This document shows positions 1 to 6,725 of a stretch of 19,075 nucleotides of DNA, piece by piece. Below the pieces are notes generated by a model. It was not told where the DNA came from and searched no databases. It saw only the letters and a list, made by a program, of their open reading frames with translations. Both the position numbers and the translations under genes were made by a program. This DNA comes from Pelagophyceae sp. CCMP2097 (taxonomy: Eukaryota > Sar > Pelagophyceae), in contig MU657425.1 in the NCBI GenBank assembly GCA_026770575.1, forward strand, positions 1-19,075, written 5' to 3'. How positions within the stretch are numbered: the stretch's first letter is position 1; every line of letters starts with the position of its first letter.

Positions 1-121
1 CTGCCTATGCTAAATTTCTCACAGAGGTCCTCCGCGGACGCCATGATTTGGGGGTGGGTGGAGGGGACCCAGGCGCGTCCCCTGGCAGCGTCAAACCCGC
101 AAACAACGGCGTCGCTGGGCC
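1..121 (+). repeat. Left arm of a long inverted repeat (partner 1657-1777)
   Basis: The first 121 bases match the reverse complement of 1657-1777 with about four differences. The arms bracket about 1.5 kb. This geometry suits terminal inverted repeats of a non-autonomous DNA element or an inverted duplication. The outer end of the left arm cannot be defined because the window starts inside or at the edge of it. No transposase is visible between the arms. Short reading frames here are by-products of the repeat. Confidence 0.85.
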
Positions 122-123
122 TC

Positions 124-180
124 TCTACGATTTTCGGCGGGAAGTCGGAACTTTTGGTGTGCACAAACTGGGAGGGGGGG
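124..180 (+). repeat. Inner inverted repeat, left arm (partner 439-495)
   Basis: A 57-base stretch, including a core around GTGTGCACAAACTGGGA, recurs inverted at 439-495 with only a few differences. The pair lies directly inside the left 121-bp arm, so the left end of this region is a nested inverted-repeat structure. The 258 bases between the arms contain a copy of the GC-rich dispersed repeat described at 293-430. Confidence 0.8.
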
Positions 181-292
181 GTTGGTACCCAGCCACTTTC
201 CCAAAAGTCCATAAACCCCGGCCAAAAATCGAAGTACGAAAACAAAAACCGGGAAAATCAAAAAGTACGAAAATCCCCACTTAACCCCGTAT

Positions 293-430
293 AGGCACGA
301 TAACTCGGCGCGCGGCGTCCTTTGCCCTTGGAAACCGTTCGATCTCTGGAGCGCCTTGTCTTCTTCTCTGCACGCCCTGCTCGTTCTCTGCTCGTCCACG
401 TCCTGCTCGTCCACGACGCGCGCATCGCGT
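293..430 (+). repeat. Dispersed GC-rich repeat, copy 1
   Basis: This copy carries the blocks GCGGCGTCCTTTGCCCTTGG and CTGCTCGTCCACG followed by a CACGACGCGCG end. Diverged copies lie on the other strand at 2808-2925 (both blocks) and 2517-2580 (CTGCTCGTCC block only). A short trace is at about 2008-2032. The function is unknown. The copies look like fragments of one repeat family. Confidence 0.7.
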
Positions 431-438
431 TGAAATTT

Positions 439-495
439 CCCCCCTTCCCAGTTTGTGCACACCAAAAGTTCCGACTTCCCGCCGAAGATCGTAGA
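439..495 (-). repeat. Inner inverted repeat, right arm (partner 124-180)
   Basis: Reverse complement of 124-180. Because of this pair the same short peptide appears in reading frames on both strands. That is a repeat artefact and not a gene. Confidence 0.8.
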
Positions 496-1656
496 TTCTG
501 GGATCCATTTCAGCTGAAATGGAGCCAATAACCTTGATTTTCACATGAAAAAGGGCCAGATCTCTTGATTCTCACACGAAAGTACTGGATTTAAATTATT
601 GAGTGACAGTTAAGAAATATTGAAAAAGTCCATAAATTTAAAATATTTCCCGTCCACAGAAACGGAACAGCGAAACCGAAAGTGGGTTTTCCCACGTGGT
701 GCAAACCGGGAAGTTGGCTGGGTACTCCAGTAGCCGGTTCTTAAATTGACCTTTACTCTAGACCTTTTGGAGTACAGCGAGCCGATTATCGCTGAAATAT
801 CTCTGGCTTCTCTAGGAACGACACAGGGATTTTGGGCAACTTTCGTCGGGGAGTGGCGCGCGGACGTGGTACTGGGGCGTTAGCCTCGCGCTGGCCCGGC
901 TCATGGCGCGCGGCGAAGTTACGTCGACGCCGTCGAGGCGCTTTCCCTGCTTGTGCGAGGTCAAATAACGTCCGTTGAGCGCGCGCGACGCGGCCGTGCG
1001 TCCCACGCGGGGCCGCGGGGTCCAGTTTTTCGCTGGAGGGCCCTCGGCTCCAACCCGCGCGACCATCCCAAAGCGCTCGCCCCCCCCCGCCGGTGCCCTC
1101 CTCTGACCTTTTTAACAGAGCTGTGGGCTCACAGCCCACTAGATGTACGTTCCGTACCTGTGTCGTTTCTAGAGAAGCCATGCCCAGGGGAGACACCCTA
1201 CCGGACTTGGCTCCGGTTAACGGATCAAACTCCGCTTTCTCCGTCAAACCTCGGACCGAGAGGCGCCGACCCACCGCGCACTGACGTCCCCTGGGGTCAG
1301 GTTTGTCGCGACGGACGCGCCACGACGTCTGCACCCCGGGATAACAAGCCCCCTTTTCCCTGGAGGCGCACGGGCTGTGGCCGATGTGCCCGAAAATGGT
1401 GTCGCCTGAAGTGCTGCCCAGCCACGATGCGGTCAGACTGATCCGATAAGAAGCCGGTTCCACGGCCGGGAGGTGCCACGCGTGCGCGCGCAGCCGCCAG
1501 ACCTCGCCTGACGGCTCGGAGAAGGCCGTCGGGCCTAGGCTCGCCAGCCCCCACTTAAAGGGCCACTTTCAGGGTGCGAAGTTCAAGAGTCAAGCAACCT
1601 TTTTCCCATGTGTTTATGCCAATTTTAAGAACCGGCTAAGCGAAAAAAAGATCAGC
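496..1656. other. Interior of the inverted-repeat unit, no supported gene
   Basis: About 1.2 kb between the inverted repeats. Open frames of up to 225 codons exist on both strands over 786-1463, but none starts with a convincing product, matches a family I recognise, or links to exons. A 22-24 bp inverted pair is visible at about 806-829 and 1157-1180 (core CTAGAGAAGCC). The segment 736-762 is repeated exactly at 1951-1977. Confidence 0.5.
736..762 (+). repeat. 27-bp perfect direct repeat (second copy 1951-1977)
   Basis: Twenty-seven bases starting GGTTCTTAAATTGACC and ending CTCTAGA occur identically at 1951-1977. A partial copy (GGTCCTTAAATTGACC) begins at 1935. Related GGTTCTTA or TAAGAACC motifs lie at about 1625-1632, 1794-1801 and 1820-1827. 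Confidence 0.8.
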
Positions 1657-1777
1657 GGCCCGGTGACGCCGTTGTTTGCGGTTTTGACGCTGCCAGGGGA
1701 CGCGCCTGGGTCCCCTCCACCCACCCCCAAATCATGGCGTCCGCGGAGGACCTCCGTGAGAAATTTAGCATAGGCAG
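1657..1777 (-). repeat. Right arm of the long inverted repeat (partner 1-121)
   Basis: This is the reverse complement of the window start, about 97% identical by eye over 121 bases. It ends with GGCAG at 1773-1777, just before unrelated sequence containing GGTTCTTA motifs. The high identity suggests a fairly young duplication or insertion. Confidence 0.85.
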
Positions 1778-1950
1778 AGTCCGGACCGACCATCGGTTCT
1801 TAAAAAACGCCGGTCAGATTAAGAACCGGGCCCCTGGAGCCGGATAATATCCCAATAAGGGATTAATGGATTTTAATTGGGTCTTATAAATGCCTTATTG
1901 AGATATTGAACGTCTTTTGTCGATCTTTTCGTCGGTCCTTAAATTGACCA

Positions 1951-1977
1951 GGTTCTTAAATTGACCTTTACTCTAGA
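1951..1977 (+). repeat. 27-bp perfect direct repeat (first copy 736-762)
   Basis: An exact copy of 736-762. Its last six bases (TCTAGA) run into the palindromic junction motif at 1972-1991. Confidence 0.8.
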
Positions 1978-1991
1978 TCTAGGAATTCCTA
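1972..1991. repeat. Palindrome-rich junction motif, left copy
   Basis: TCTAGATCTAGGAATTCCTA. The same motif recurs inverted at 7347-7369 with three extra bases between its two halves. The 11-mer AGGAATTCCTA is also at 16450-16460. It may mark element ends. Confidence 0.55.
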
Positions 1992-2070
1992 TATAATATT
2001 CACATGTACGACGCGTGTACAGGACGAGCAGCCAAATTCGCATGCCAAGCGGAGTAGAAACGTGAACGAG

Positions 2071-2087
2071 CAGGCTCGAACCCGCGA
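2071..2087 (-). repeat. tRNA-like T-arm/B-box sequence 1
   Basis: On the minus strand this reads GCGGGTTCGAGCCTGC, a T stem-loop with a B-box-like core. An A-box-like TGGATCAAGTGG lies about 65 nt upstream on the same strand. No matching acceptor stem is present, so a tRNA-derived SINE or tRNA remnant is more likely than a working tRNA gene. Confidence 0.45.
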
Positions 2088-2314
2088 CCTCATGCAAGGC
2101 ATTTGGGGGGGGTCATGGGGGTGAGAAAACCACTTGATCCAAGAGGCAGCCGAGACTGAACATCAAGGGGCGGCTGTTGACATGAATAAAGACACCGCCT
2201 GTCACTGACGTTTGCCCTGGTAAAAGGGAATTCCGGTCCCAGTGCCAGGAGCCAGTTAAGAAAAGTGTATATTTAAAAACATCCCATTTTTATTGAGGTT
2301 TTTGGTACCCAGAC

Positions 2315-2329
2315 CCGGATTTGAACCGG
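2315..2329 (-). repeat. tRNA-like T-arm/B-box sequence 2
   Basis: The minus strand reads CCGGTTCAAATCCGG, a perfect 4-bp stem with a TTCAAAT loop. No complete cloverleaf was found. Confidence 0.45.
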
Positions 2330-2379
2330 CGTACGTTCATTTCACTTGCTGACATTTTTTCAGAATTTTTATACACAAA

Positions 2380-2396
2380 GCCGGGCTCGAACCGGC
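2380..2396 (-). repeat. tRNA-like T-arm/B-box sequence 3
   Basis: The minus strand reads GCCGGTTCGAGCCCGGC, a perfect 5-bp T stem with a TTCGAGC loop, preceded by GAGGTC as in sequence 1. Upstream bases do not give a convincing D arm or acceptor stem. It is probably a SINE or tRNA relic. Confidence 0.5.
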
Positions 2397-2516
2397 GACC
2401 TCGTGTAAAACCTTTTTATACACGCTGTTAGTAGACGCAGTAGACCTAATACCTTTGAGTACACGCAACGAACGCACTCGCAAGCGAGGGAACGAAACGC
2501 CCCTCTGAAGGTGATG

Positions 2517-2580
2517 TCGGGGGGGAGGCTTACGCGACGCGTGTCGTAGAAGAGCAAGGCGTGGACGAGCAGTGACGAAG
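2517..2580 (-). repeat. Dispersed GC-rich repeat, copy 2 (partial)
   Basis: This resembles 2808-2925 through the block containing GCTTACGCGACGCGTGTCGT and the GACGAGCAG motif. It is the shorter copy. The long minus-strand open frame across 2337-3044 runs through both copies and repeats the same peptide motif, which argues that it is not a gene. Confidence 0.65.
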
Positions 2581-2689
2581 AGTCCACCGGAGTTGAAGTA
2601 GATTTCCATCGGAAAGGGGGACGCCGAGCATACCTGGCGGAAGGAGGAAGTCGGACGAGGGCGCGGTCCTACGACACAAAGGACTCTGC

Positions 2690-3003
2690 GCGGGGGGGGG
2701 GTGGGTGAACGGGGGGAGTCAGACAAAAGTCCCAGAACGCCTCCGCCGAGGCAAAAAGGGGCCAAAAAGGGGGGTTGTGGGCTCCAGGTTAGCGGGCGGA
2801 CGGGGGGGAGCTTACGCGACGCGTGTCGTGGACGAGCAGGGCGCGGACGAGCAGAGTCAAACAAGGAGCCACAGAGACCGAACGGTTTCCAAGGGCAAAG
2901 GACGCCGCGCTCCGAGTAAGCGCGGGCGGACAGGGGGGGGTCTGGATCATGGTCCCCCCAACCCAACCCACCCCCCCCACCCCCCCCCCCCAAAAAAAAA
3001 ACG
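2690..3003. repeat. G-run and C-run low-complexity tract around repeat copy 3
   Basis: G-runs at about 2691-2720 and a C-rich then A-rich run at about 2952-3003 flank dispersed repeat copy 3 (2808-2925, minus orientation). The runs could form G-quadruplexes on either strand. Homopolymer lengths here are prone to sequencing error. Confidence 0.6.
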
Positions 3004-3183
3004 AACCCTGTGACGCGACCAAGAAGTTGCTTCCTTAAATCCACCCTTAGTGGGCTCCCGAGGCCAATAAGAAGTTCGACGGGACAAGTGTGTCGATGAG
3101 CGAGCGAGTGTGAACGCGAGTGTTTGAGCGCGAAATCAAGTGCAAAAAGTAAGTGTTCGCGAGTGTGCGTCCGTTGCGGTCAT

Positions 3184-3358
3184 TTCGGGCCGCTCGCGCC
3201 ACGTCCGCGTCGCCATCGGCTACGTCCTAGGCGCCCTCGACGCGGGCCACGCCATCGTCTCCTTCGTCGGCACCAAGGACCAACTCGCCAACGGCCTCAC
3301 CAAGGCGGAAACAAAGGACGAACACGCGCGCACGTTCGCCGCGTTCTTCTCGGAGTAG
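3184..3358 (+). mobile_element. 3' end of a Ty1/copia retrotransposon pol gene (RNase H tail)
   Basis: The frame ending at the TAG at 3356-3358 carries SRHV near its start, then a hydrophobic stretch, then VGTKDQLANGLTKAE. This is the order seen at the C terminus of Ty1/copia RNase H: an (S/T)(K/R)H(I/V) motif, then a P-T-x-x-Q-x-A-D-x-L-T-K-like block. Only about 58 codons are left. No reverse transcriptase, integrase or gag is visible upstream, where the sequence becomes the GC-rich repeat tract, so this is a 5'-truncated relic. A purine run GTGGGGGAGC at 3478-3487 lies 120 nt past the stop and could be its polypurine tract. Flanking long terminal repeats were not proven. The frame has no ATG start in this fragment. 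Confidence 0.75.
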
Positions 3359-3563
3359 ATCTGCGGCGATGTCCCGCCGCCCTTCAGGCTCTAGTTCTCT
3401 CTTTTTCTTTCCGTCAAAGAAGGGGCTCTACTTCCTCTCGTGCCTCCCGTTCATCTTCATTTCGCTCCCGCACGCGAGTGGGGGAGCATCGCGGCATCTC
3501 GCCGTTCCTATTCCCGCCGAGGGAACTCTAACCCTTGCGGAAGATTCCATCCCCGAAGGAATC

Positions 3564-3608
3564 CTAACCCTCACAAATCCGTGAACCCTAACCCTCACAA
3601 ATCCATAA
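3564..3608 (+). repeat. Short tandem repeat of a CCTAACCCTCACAAATCC unit
   Basis: Two near-identical copies of about 23-25 bp (CCTAACCCTCACAAATCC plus spacer) lie in tandem. A third, partial AACCCT occurrence is upstream at about 3528-3536. The CCCTAACCC core looks telomere-like, but two units do not make a telomeric tract. Confidence 0.6.
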
Positions 3609-3679
3609 CACAGTTTTTACTCTGACTGTGGGCACTACGGGTTAATGGATCCACGTACACAATCACTTGCGAATGGTCT

Positions 3680-3694
3680 CGGGTTCGATTCCCG
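3680..3694 (+). repeat. tRNA-like T-arm/B-box sequence 4
   Basis: CGGGTTCGATTCCCG forms a perfect 4-bp stem around TTCGATT. GGTTAATGGATCC at 3640-3652 sits where a D-arm/A-box would be. No acceptor stem pairs with the downstream AGGGGGC, so this is a tRNA-derived repeat and not a tRNA gene. Confidence 0.45.
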
Positions 3695-4016
3695 CAGGGG
3701 GCACTCGATATTGGCGAGTGTTACCCTGGTAAGCCTCCACTCTCCAGCGGCCACGTGCCCAAGACGCGCAGTAAGCCCGCCCCGCGGCAACAGGTTCAAG
3801 ACCTGCAGTAAGGCCGCCACCGGAGCCGGACCAAGGCCCGGTGCATTATCGTATTTTGCCTTTCTCCACGCTAAACCTCACGTTCCTACGGTATGCGTGT
3901 GGGGGAGCGTTGCGGTACATATACCGGGCCCCACAATCACCTCCAAGGATAATGATCCGGTGAATCCCCTTATGCCCCCAGCGGGTCGTTACGGCGTCGG
4001 CCGAACACATCTCGAG

Positions 4017-4038
4017 TAAGTGCGTATATACGCACTTA
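4017..4038. repeat. 22-bp perfect palindrome
   Basis: The bases 4017-4038 are self-complementary without a spacer, centred on GTATATAC. This could extrude as a small cruciform, bind a dimeric protein or mark an element end. It lies about 60 nt upstream of the tRNA-like arm at 4097. Confidence 0.9.
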
Positions 4039-4096
4039 ACCACAGTGGATCTATGGTTATGGGCAATCTGTATCACGCTTGCGTGGGAGCTGAGTC

Positions 4097-4113
4097 GCGG
4101 GTTCGAATCCCGG
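4097..4113 (+). repeat. tRNA-like T-arm/B-box sequence 5
   Basis: GCGGGTTCGAATCCCGG has a canonical B-box GGTTCGAATCC with four of five T-stem pairs. The following AGACGGCACT has no partner 70-80 nt upstream, so a functional tRNA is unlikely. Confidence 0.5.
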
Positions 4114-4600
4114 AGACGGCACTAGCCGGGGGAGTGCATATGTTCAAGGGGATGGATGCGAGTACGGGGAGCCACGTGCGAGGCACAACTCACGTACTGC
4201 GTAGGGACTTTGGTGTCCAGTCCACTCCGCCTCACGAGCAAGTCCCTCCGGCGGCGTGCGGGGGAGCACAGCGGAGAATCGGCGATTCGACTGTCGCCGA
4301 ACCCGGACACTGTTTATATATGAAGCGGCACGCGCGACCGGTCATAGGAGACCGGCAATCTCCTTTTGGCGATCGCATATGTTGCTGCGTATTATATATG
4401 TTAACACTTGTTGCTTCGCACCCTGGCCAATTTACGCGTTCGTTTTGGTGAAAGTTGGCTCGCTGCGCTCGATAACACCTAGTAGGTTTATAACAAATCT
4501 TAAATACTGCATGCATGCCCCAATGTCAAACTTTCAAAATTTAAAACGAGATTCCGTAGAACTTTGGGCGCGAGAATCTCAGCGCGGACCCCGTCCGCGG

Positions 4601-4807
4601 AGCTAAAAAAGACGGAGCCTGAAAGCTTGCGTCGAGGCGCGTCGATCGTACCAAACAGATCCTCCGAAAGTCTTAATCGCATTTGCCAAAAGCGGGTCTC
4701 AGGCAGAAGGAAGGCCAAGTGCTACAAATGTATGCGGGTCATATAGGTGGGGCAATTGTGGTGTAAGGATTTGGGGGTCTGGAAATTACAGTAATTACTG
4801 GGTAATA
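4601..4807. other. Unassigned intergenic stretch
   Basis: Only short open frames of 60-72 codons are present and none matches a family I know. A small hairpin around CGCGGACC/GGTCCGCG-like bases lies just upstream at about 4583-4602. Nothing else is supported. Confidence 0.4.
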
Positions 4808-4999
4808 AGGAAGCTCCACCCCCAATTAGAATAATCTCCAATTAGAATCGTTTCTGACCAATCAGGGAGCTTAGAAATATAATATGTTCAGAAAAAGGGG
4901 ATCCCGTTGCTCCGATAGAGCAGAATATGTTCAAAAAAAGGTTGATTCTAATTGGGGGATTTCCGGGAAAGCCAATTCTAATTGGGGGTGGAACTTCCT
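4808..4999. mobile_element. MITE-like element with terminal inverted repeats
   Basis: The element starts AGGAAGCTCCACCCCCAATT and ends with the inverse (AATTGGGGGTGGAACTTCCT), giving arms of about 25 bp with one mismatch over 192 bp in total. Extra subterminal copies of CCAATTAGAAT and its inverse lie inside, along with two direct copies of an AATATGTTCA(g/a)AAAAAGG motif (about 4882 and 4925). It is AT-rich compared with the genes and has no coding capacity, which suits a miniature inverted-repeat transposable element. A clear target-site duplication was not found. Confidence 0.75.
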
Positions 5000-5183
5000 A
5001 CCTTACACACATAATTGCAGAGTAATTGGAAGCTCATATTTTCAAACGCGCTGATTCGGGCTGCGATGGGTCTAGGCGCGTAGGGAGGCCCCTCCCGCGA
5101 CTGAGAACCTGGCTGGCAAGCTCGAAGACGAGGCAGTTTCCGAGATACGAATTTTGGCGACATCTTGTGAGCATAATAATTGA

Positions 5184-5244
5184 GGACCCGAAGGGTCCTT
5201 GCCGTTTAATCAACGTCAGTTTACGGCAAGGGCCCTTCGGGTCC
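5184..5244. repeat. Hairpin: 22-bp arms with a 17-nt loop
   Basis: Arms 5184-5205 and 5223-5244 (GGACCCGAAGGG...) pair with one G-T type mismatch. Each arm also contains its own small palindrome (GGACCC/GGGTCC). A related TCCTTCGGGTCCTCCG occurs singly at about 5526-5541. It could be a small foldback element. A role as an RNA structure is not excluded. Confidence 0.8.
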
Positions 5245-5275
5245 TTTGATTGAAGGATTACCAGGGGCAATTTTC

Positions 5276-5322
5276 TCTGTCCGTCTGTCCGTCCTTCTGT
5301 CTGTCCGTTCGTCTGTCTGTCC
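5276..5322 (+). repeat. Simple repeat of GTCTGTCC/GTCCGTC units
   Basis: An imperfect tetranucleotide run alternating CTGT, CCGT and TCGT. It is ordinary microsatellite-type sequence. Confidence 0.85.
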
Positions 5323-5379
5323 ACGGGTAAATCCGGGAGGTTCCAACTTTGGGAAGGAAAGGGCAGCAACTCGGTCGAT

Positions 5380-5472
5380 TCAGCGATTGGTGGTTAATGA
5401 GATCGCTAAAATTGGGAATCATTGGAATCATAATAGAAGAAGGTGGTCACAGGTTCAATCCTGGTCGGCCGC
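5380..5472 (+). repeat. tRNA-like sequence 6 (A-box and B-box-like)
   Basis: GGTGGTTAATGAGATCGC at about 5389-5406 resembles a D-arm/A-box of the class with a long variable arm. CAGGTTCAATCCTG at 5450-5463 resembles a T-arm, but the loop is one base short. The pair suggests a tRNA-derived SINE head and not a functional tRNA. Confidence 0.4.
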
Positions 5473-5479
5473 AAAATTC

Positions 5480-6384
5480 AGCGATTAGTTTAAATAATTT
5501 AATTATTTACGTGGGCATTGGAATTGGCTGTATCCTTCGGGTCCTCCGTGCACTAGCAGCTTAGATCGCTATCGAAAACACATCTTAAAACTTGATTTTG
5601 CATGCCCCCGCAAGCCCGTCAAATGACATCCGGCGTGTGTTTACTGTACAGTCTGAGTCTGAATCAAATCGTTCTTATTGAGACAAGGAGAGCTGTGAGC
5701 AAGATAAGGTCTGAGTCGCAAGCATCTCGCCGTCGCGCCGCTTGTCGTGATCCGACTCGGCGCGCACGGGGCCGTCGCGAAACGCGCCGCGCGCCAGCGG
5801 TTCGGCCAGTTTTTTTTAGACTTCCCCTTTTTGAGAACATATGTCCATTTTTGAGGCACCACACCGCGCGAACGACGCGGGCTCCGTTGGACCCTAAGGT
5901 TTCTATCGGATGGGCCTCGCATTCCCAAGCGATGAAGCCCTTAGGGTCCAAAGGAGCCGCCCCCCGCCCGCCGAACAAGGTCCCCAAAGCTACCTTGGGC
6001 CTGCGGACTTTCGAAAACTAGCGAGTCTGAACTTCGATGATAACGGGCTTGAATTTGCAAATCCTTGCATCGAAAATTTGGAATCTGTAACCGTTCCGAA
6101 AACGTTGTTTACCGATATTTTTGAAACACGACCTAAGCTGGTAGTGGTGCCTCCGTCGCGCTCTTGTAATAATAACTAATAATAATGGAATCACAGAGCG
6201 GCCCGTCCCGAAGGGCCGGCTGAGCCTGATGCCCGACCAAGCGCACCGTTTACCGCCCAGCCGATGAACGCCTGGCCGCGATACGGCGCCTTGGGCAGGT
6301 GCGCCATGTAGGCCGGCACCTCGTGCTCACGGTCCTTCGCGTTCACCCACAATACCAGGTGGTCCCTCGGCCTGACCAAGCCTA
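5480..6384. other. Unassigned region with a hairpin and possible gene relics
   Basis: This stretch contains a strong hairpin at 5880-5958 (annotated separately). The plus-strand end of an open frame at about 6010-6179 has protein-like, less GC-biased codons. The minus-strand frame at 6191-6427 reads LVLWVNAKDREHEVPAYMAH near its middle. Neither could be assigned to a family. Both may be pieces of degraded elements. Confidence 0.3.
5880..5958. repeat. Hairpin: 20-bp arms with a 39-nt loop
   Basis: Arms 5880-5899 and 5939-5958 (GGCTCC(g/t)TTGGACCCTAAGG) pair with one mismatch. The GGACCC start of the stem core is shared with the hairpin at 5184-5244, so the two may belong to related foldback elements. 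Confidence 0.8.
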
Positions 6385-6460
6385 CCATCGACGGAGGCCC
6401 CCACGTCCGAATCAACGGAATTCTCAACTGCCCTACTCTGCATGCAGATACTCTGCATTT
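6385..6460 (+). repeat. Direct repeat of about 76 bp, copy 1
   Basis: The block runs from CCATCGACGGAGG to ATACTCTGCATTT and is repeated at 6650-6725, 265 bases downstream, with a few substitutions and small indels. The tail itself contains two ACTCTGCA(T/C)GCAG-like subunits. The copies could be ends of a small element or a local duplication. Confidence 0.8.
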
Positions 6461-6649
6461 AAGCTTTTATAATATCCCACACGGTTTTAACACGGCATTT
6501 TGTGCCGAGATCCCTCATCGGTTTTCACACTGTTTTGAACCCTCACTCAAAAAAGCACCAAGGCGACTCGAGGAAAAAAGATGCGCGATAAAACGCACCT
6601 TAGCACCGGGGAACCCCCGGGTCGGCGCGCAGGCCACGCCGCCGCCCTG

Positions 6650-6725
6650 CCATCGACGGAGGAGCCAAGTCCGAGTCAACGGAATTCTCAACTGCCGATA
6701 CTCTGCACGCAGATACTCTGCATTT
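6650..6725 (+). repeat. Direct repeat of about 76 bp, copy 2
   Basis: Diverged copy of 6385-6460, sharing CAACGGAATTCTCAACTGCC and GCAGATACTCTGCATTT. The 190 bases between the copies hold no recognisable gene. Confidence 0.8.

Larger units (their letters stand above)
3359..4600 (+). repeat. Diverged repeat units of about 360-420 bp downstream of the copia relic
   Basis: The motif GTGGGGGAGC occurs at 3478 and 3899, and as GCGGGGGAGC at 4258. Two tRNA-like T-arms (3680 and 4097) alternate with it at a similar spacing of about 420. After each T-arm a GGCACT is found. The units are strongly diverged outside these anchors. They may be degenerate LTR or SINE copies. TATA-like runs are visible at about 4314-4321 and 4391-4398. 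No gene is supported in this stretch. Confidence 0.45.

Noticed and set aside
786..1463. 225-codon minus-strand open frame inside the inverted-repeat unit
   Set aside because: It starts on a non-ATG codon context without upstream support, has no family match and no exon partners, and overlaps an equally open plus-strand frame. High GC makes long chance frames common.
2337..3044. 235-codon minus-strand open frame
   Set aside because: It runs through homopolymer tracts, two repeat copies and two tRNA-like arms. The Gly run and repeated peptide reflect repeats and not a protein.
3564..3608. Telomeric repeat (CCCTAACCC)
   Set aside because: Only two diverged units with other bases between them. 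Not a telomere tract.
4040..4126. Functional tRNA gene
   Set aside because: The B-box and T-arm are good but no 5' acceptor strand pairs with the 3' AGACGGC, and no D and anticodon arms fold at the right spacing.
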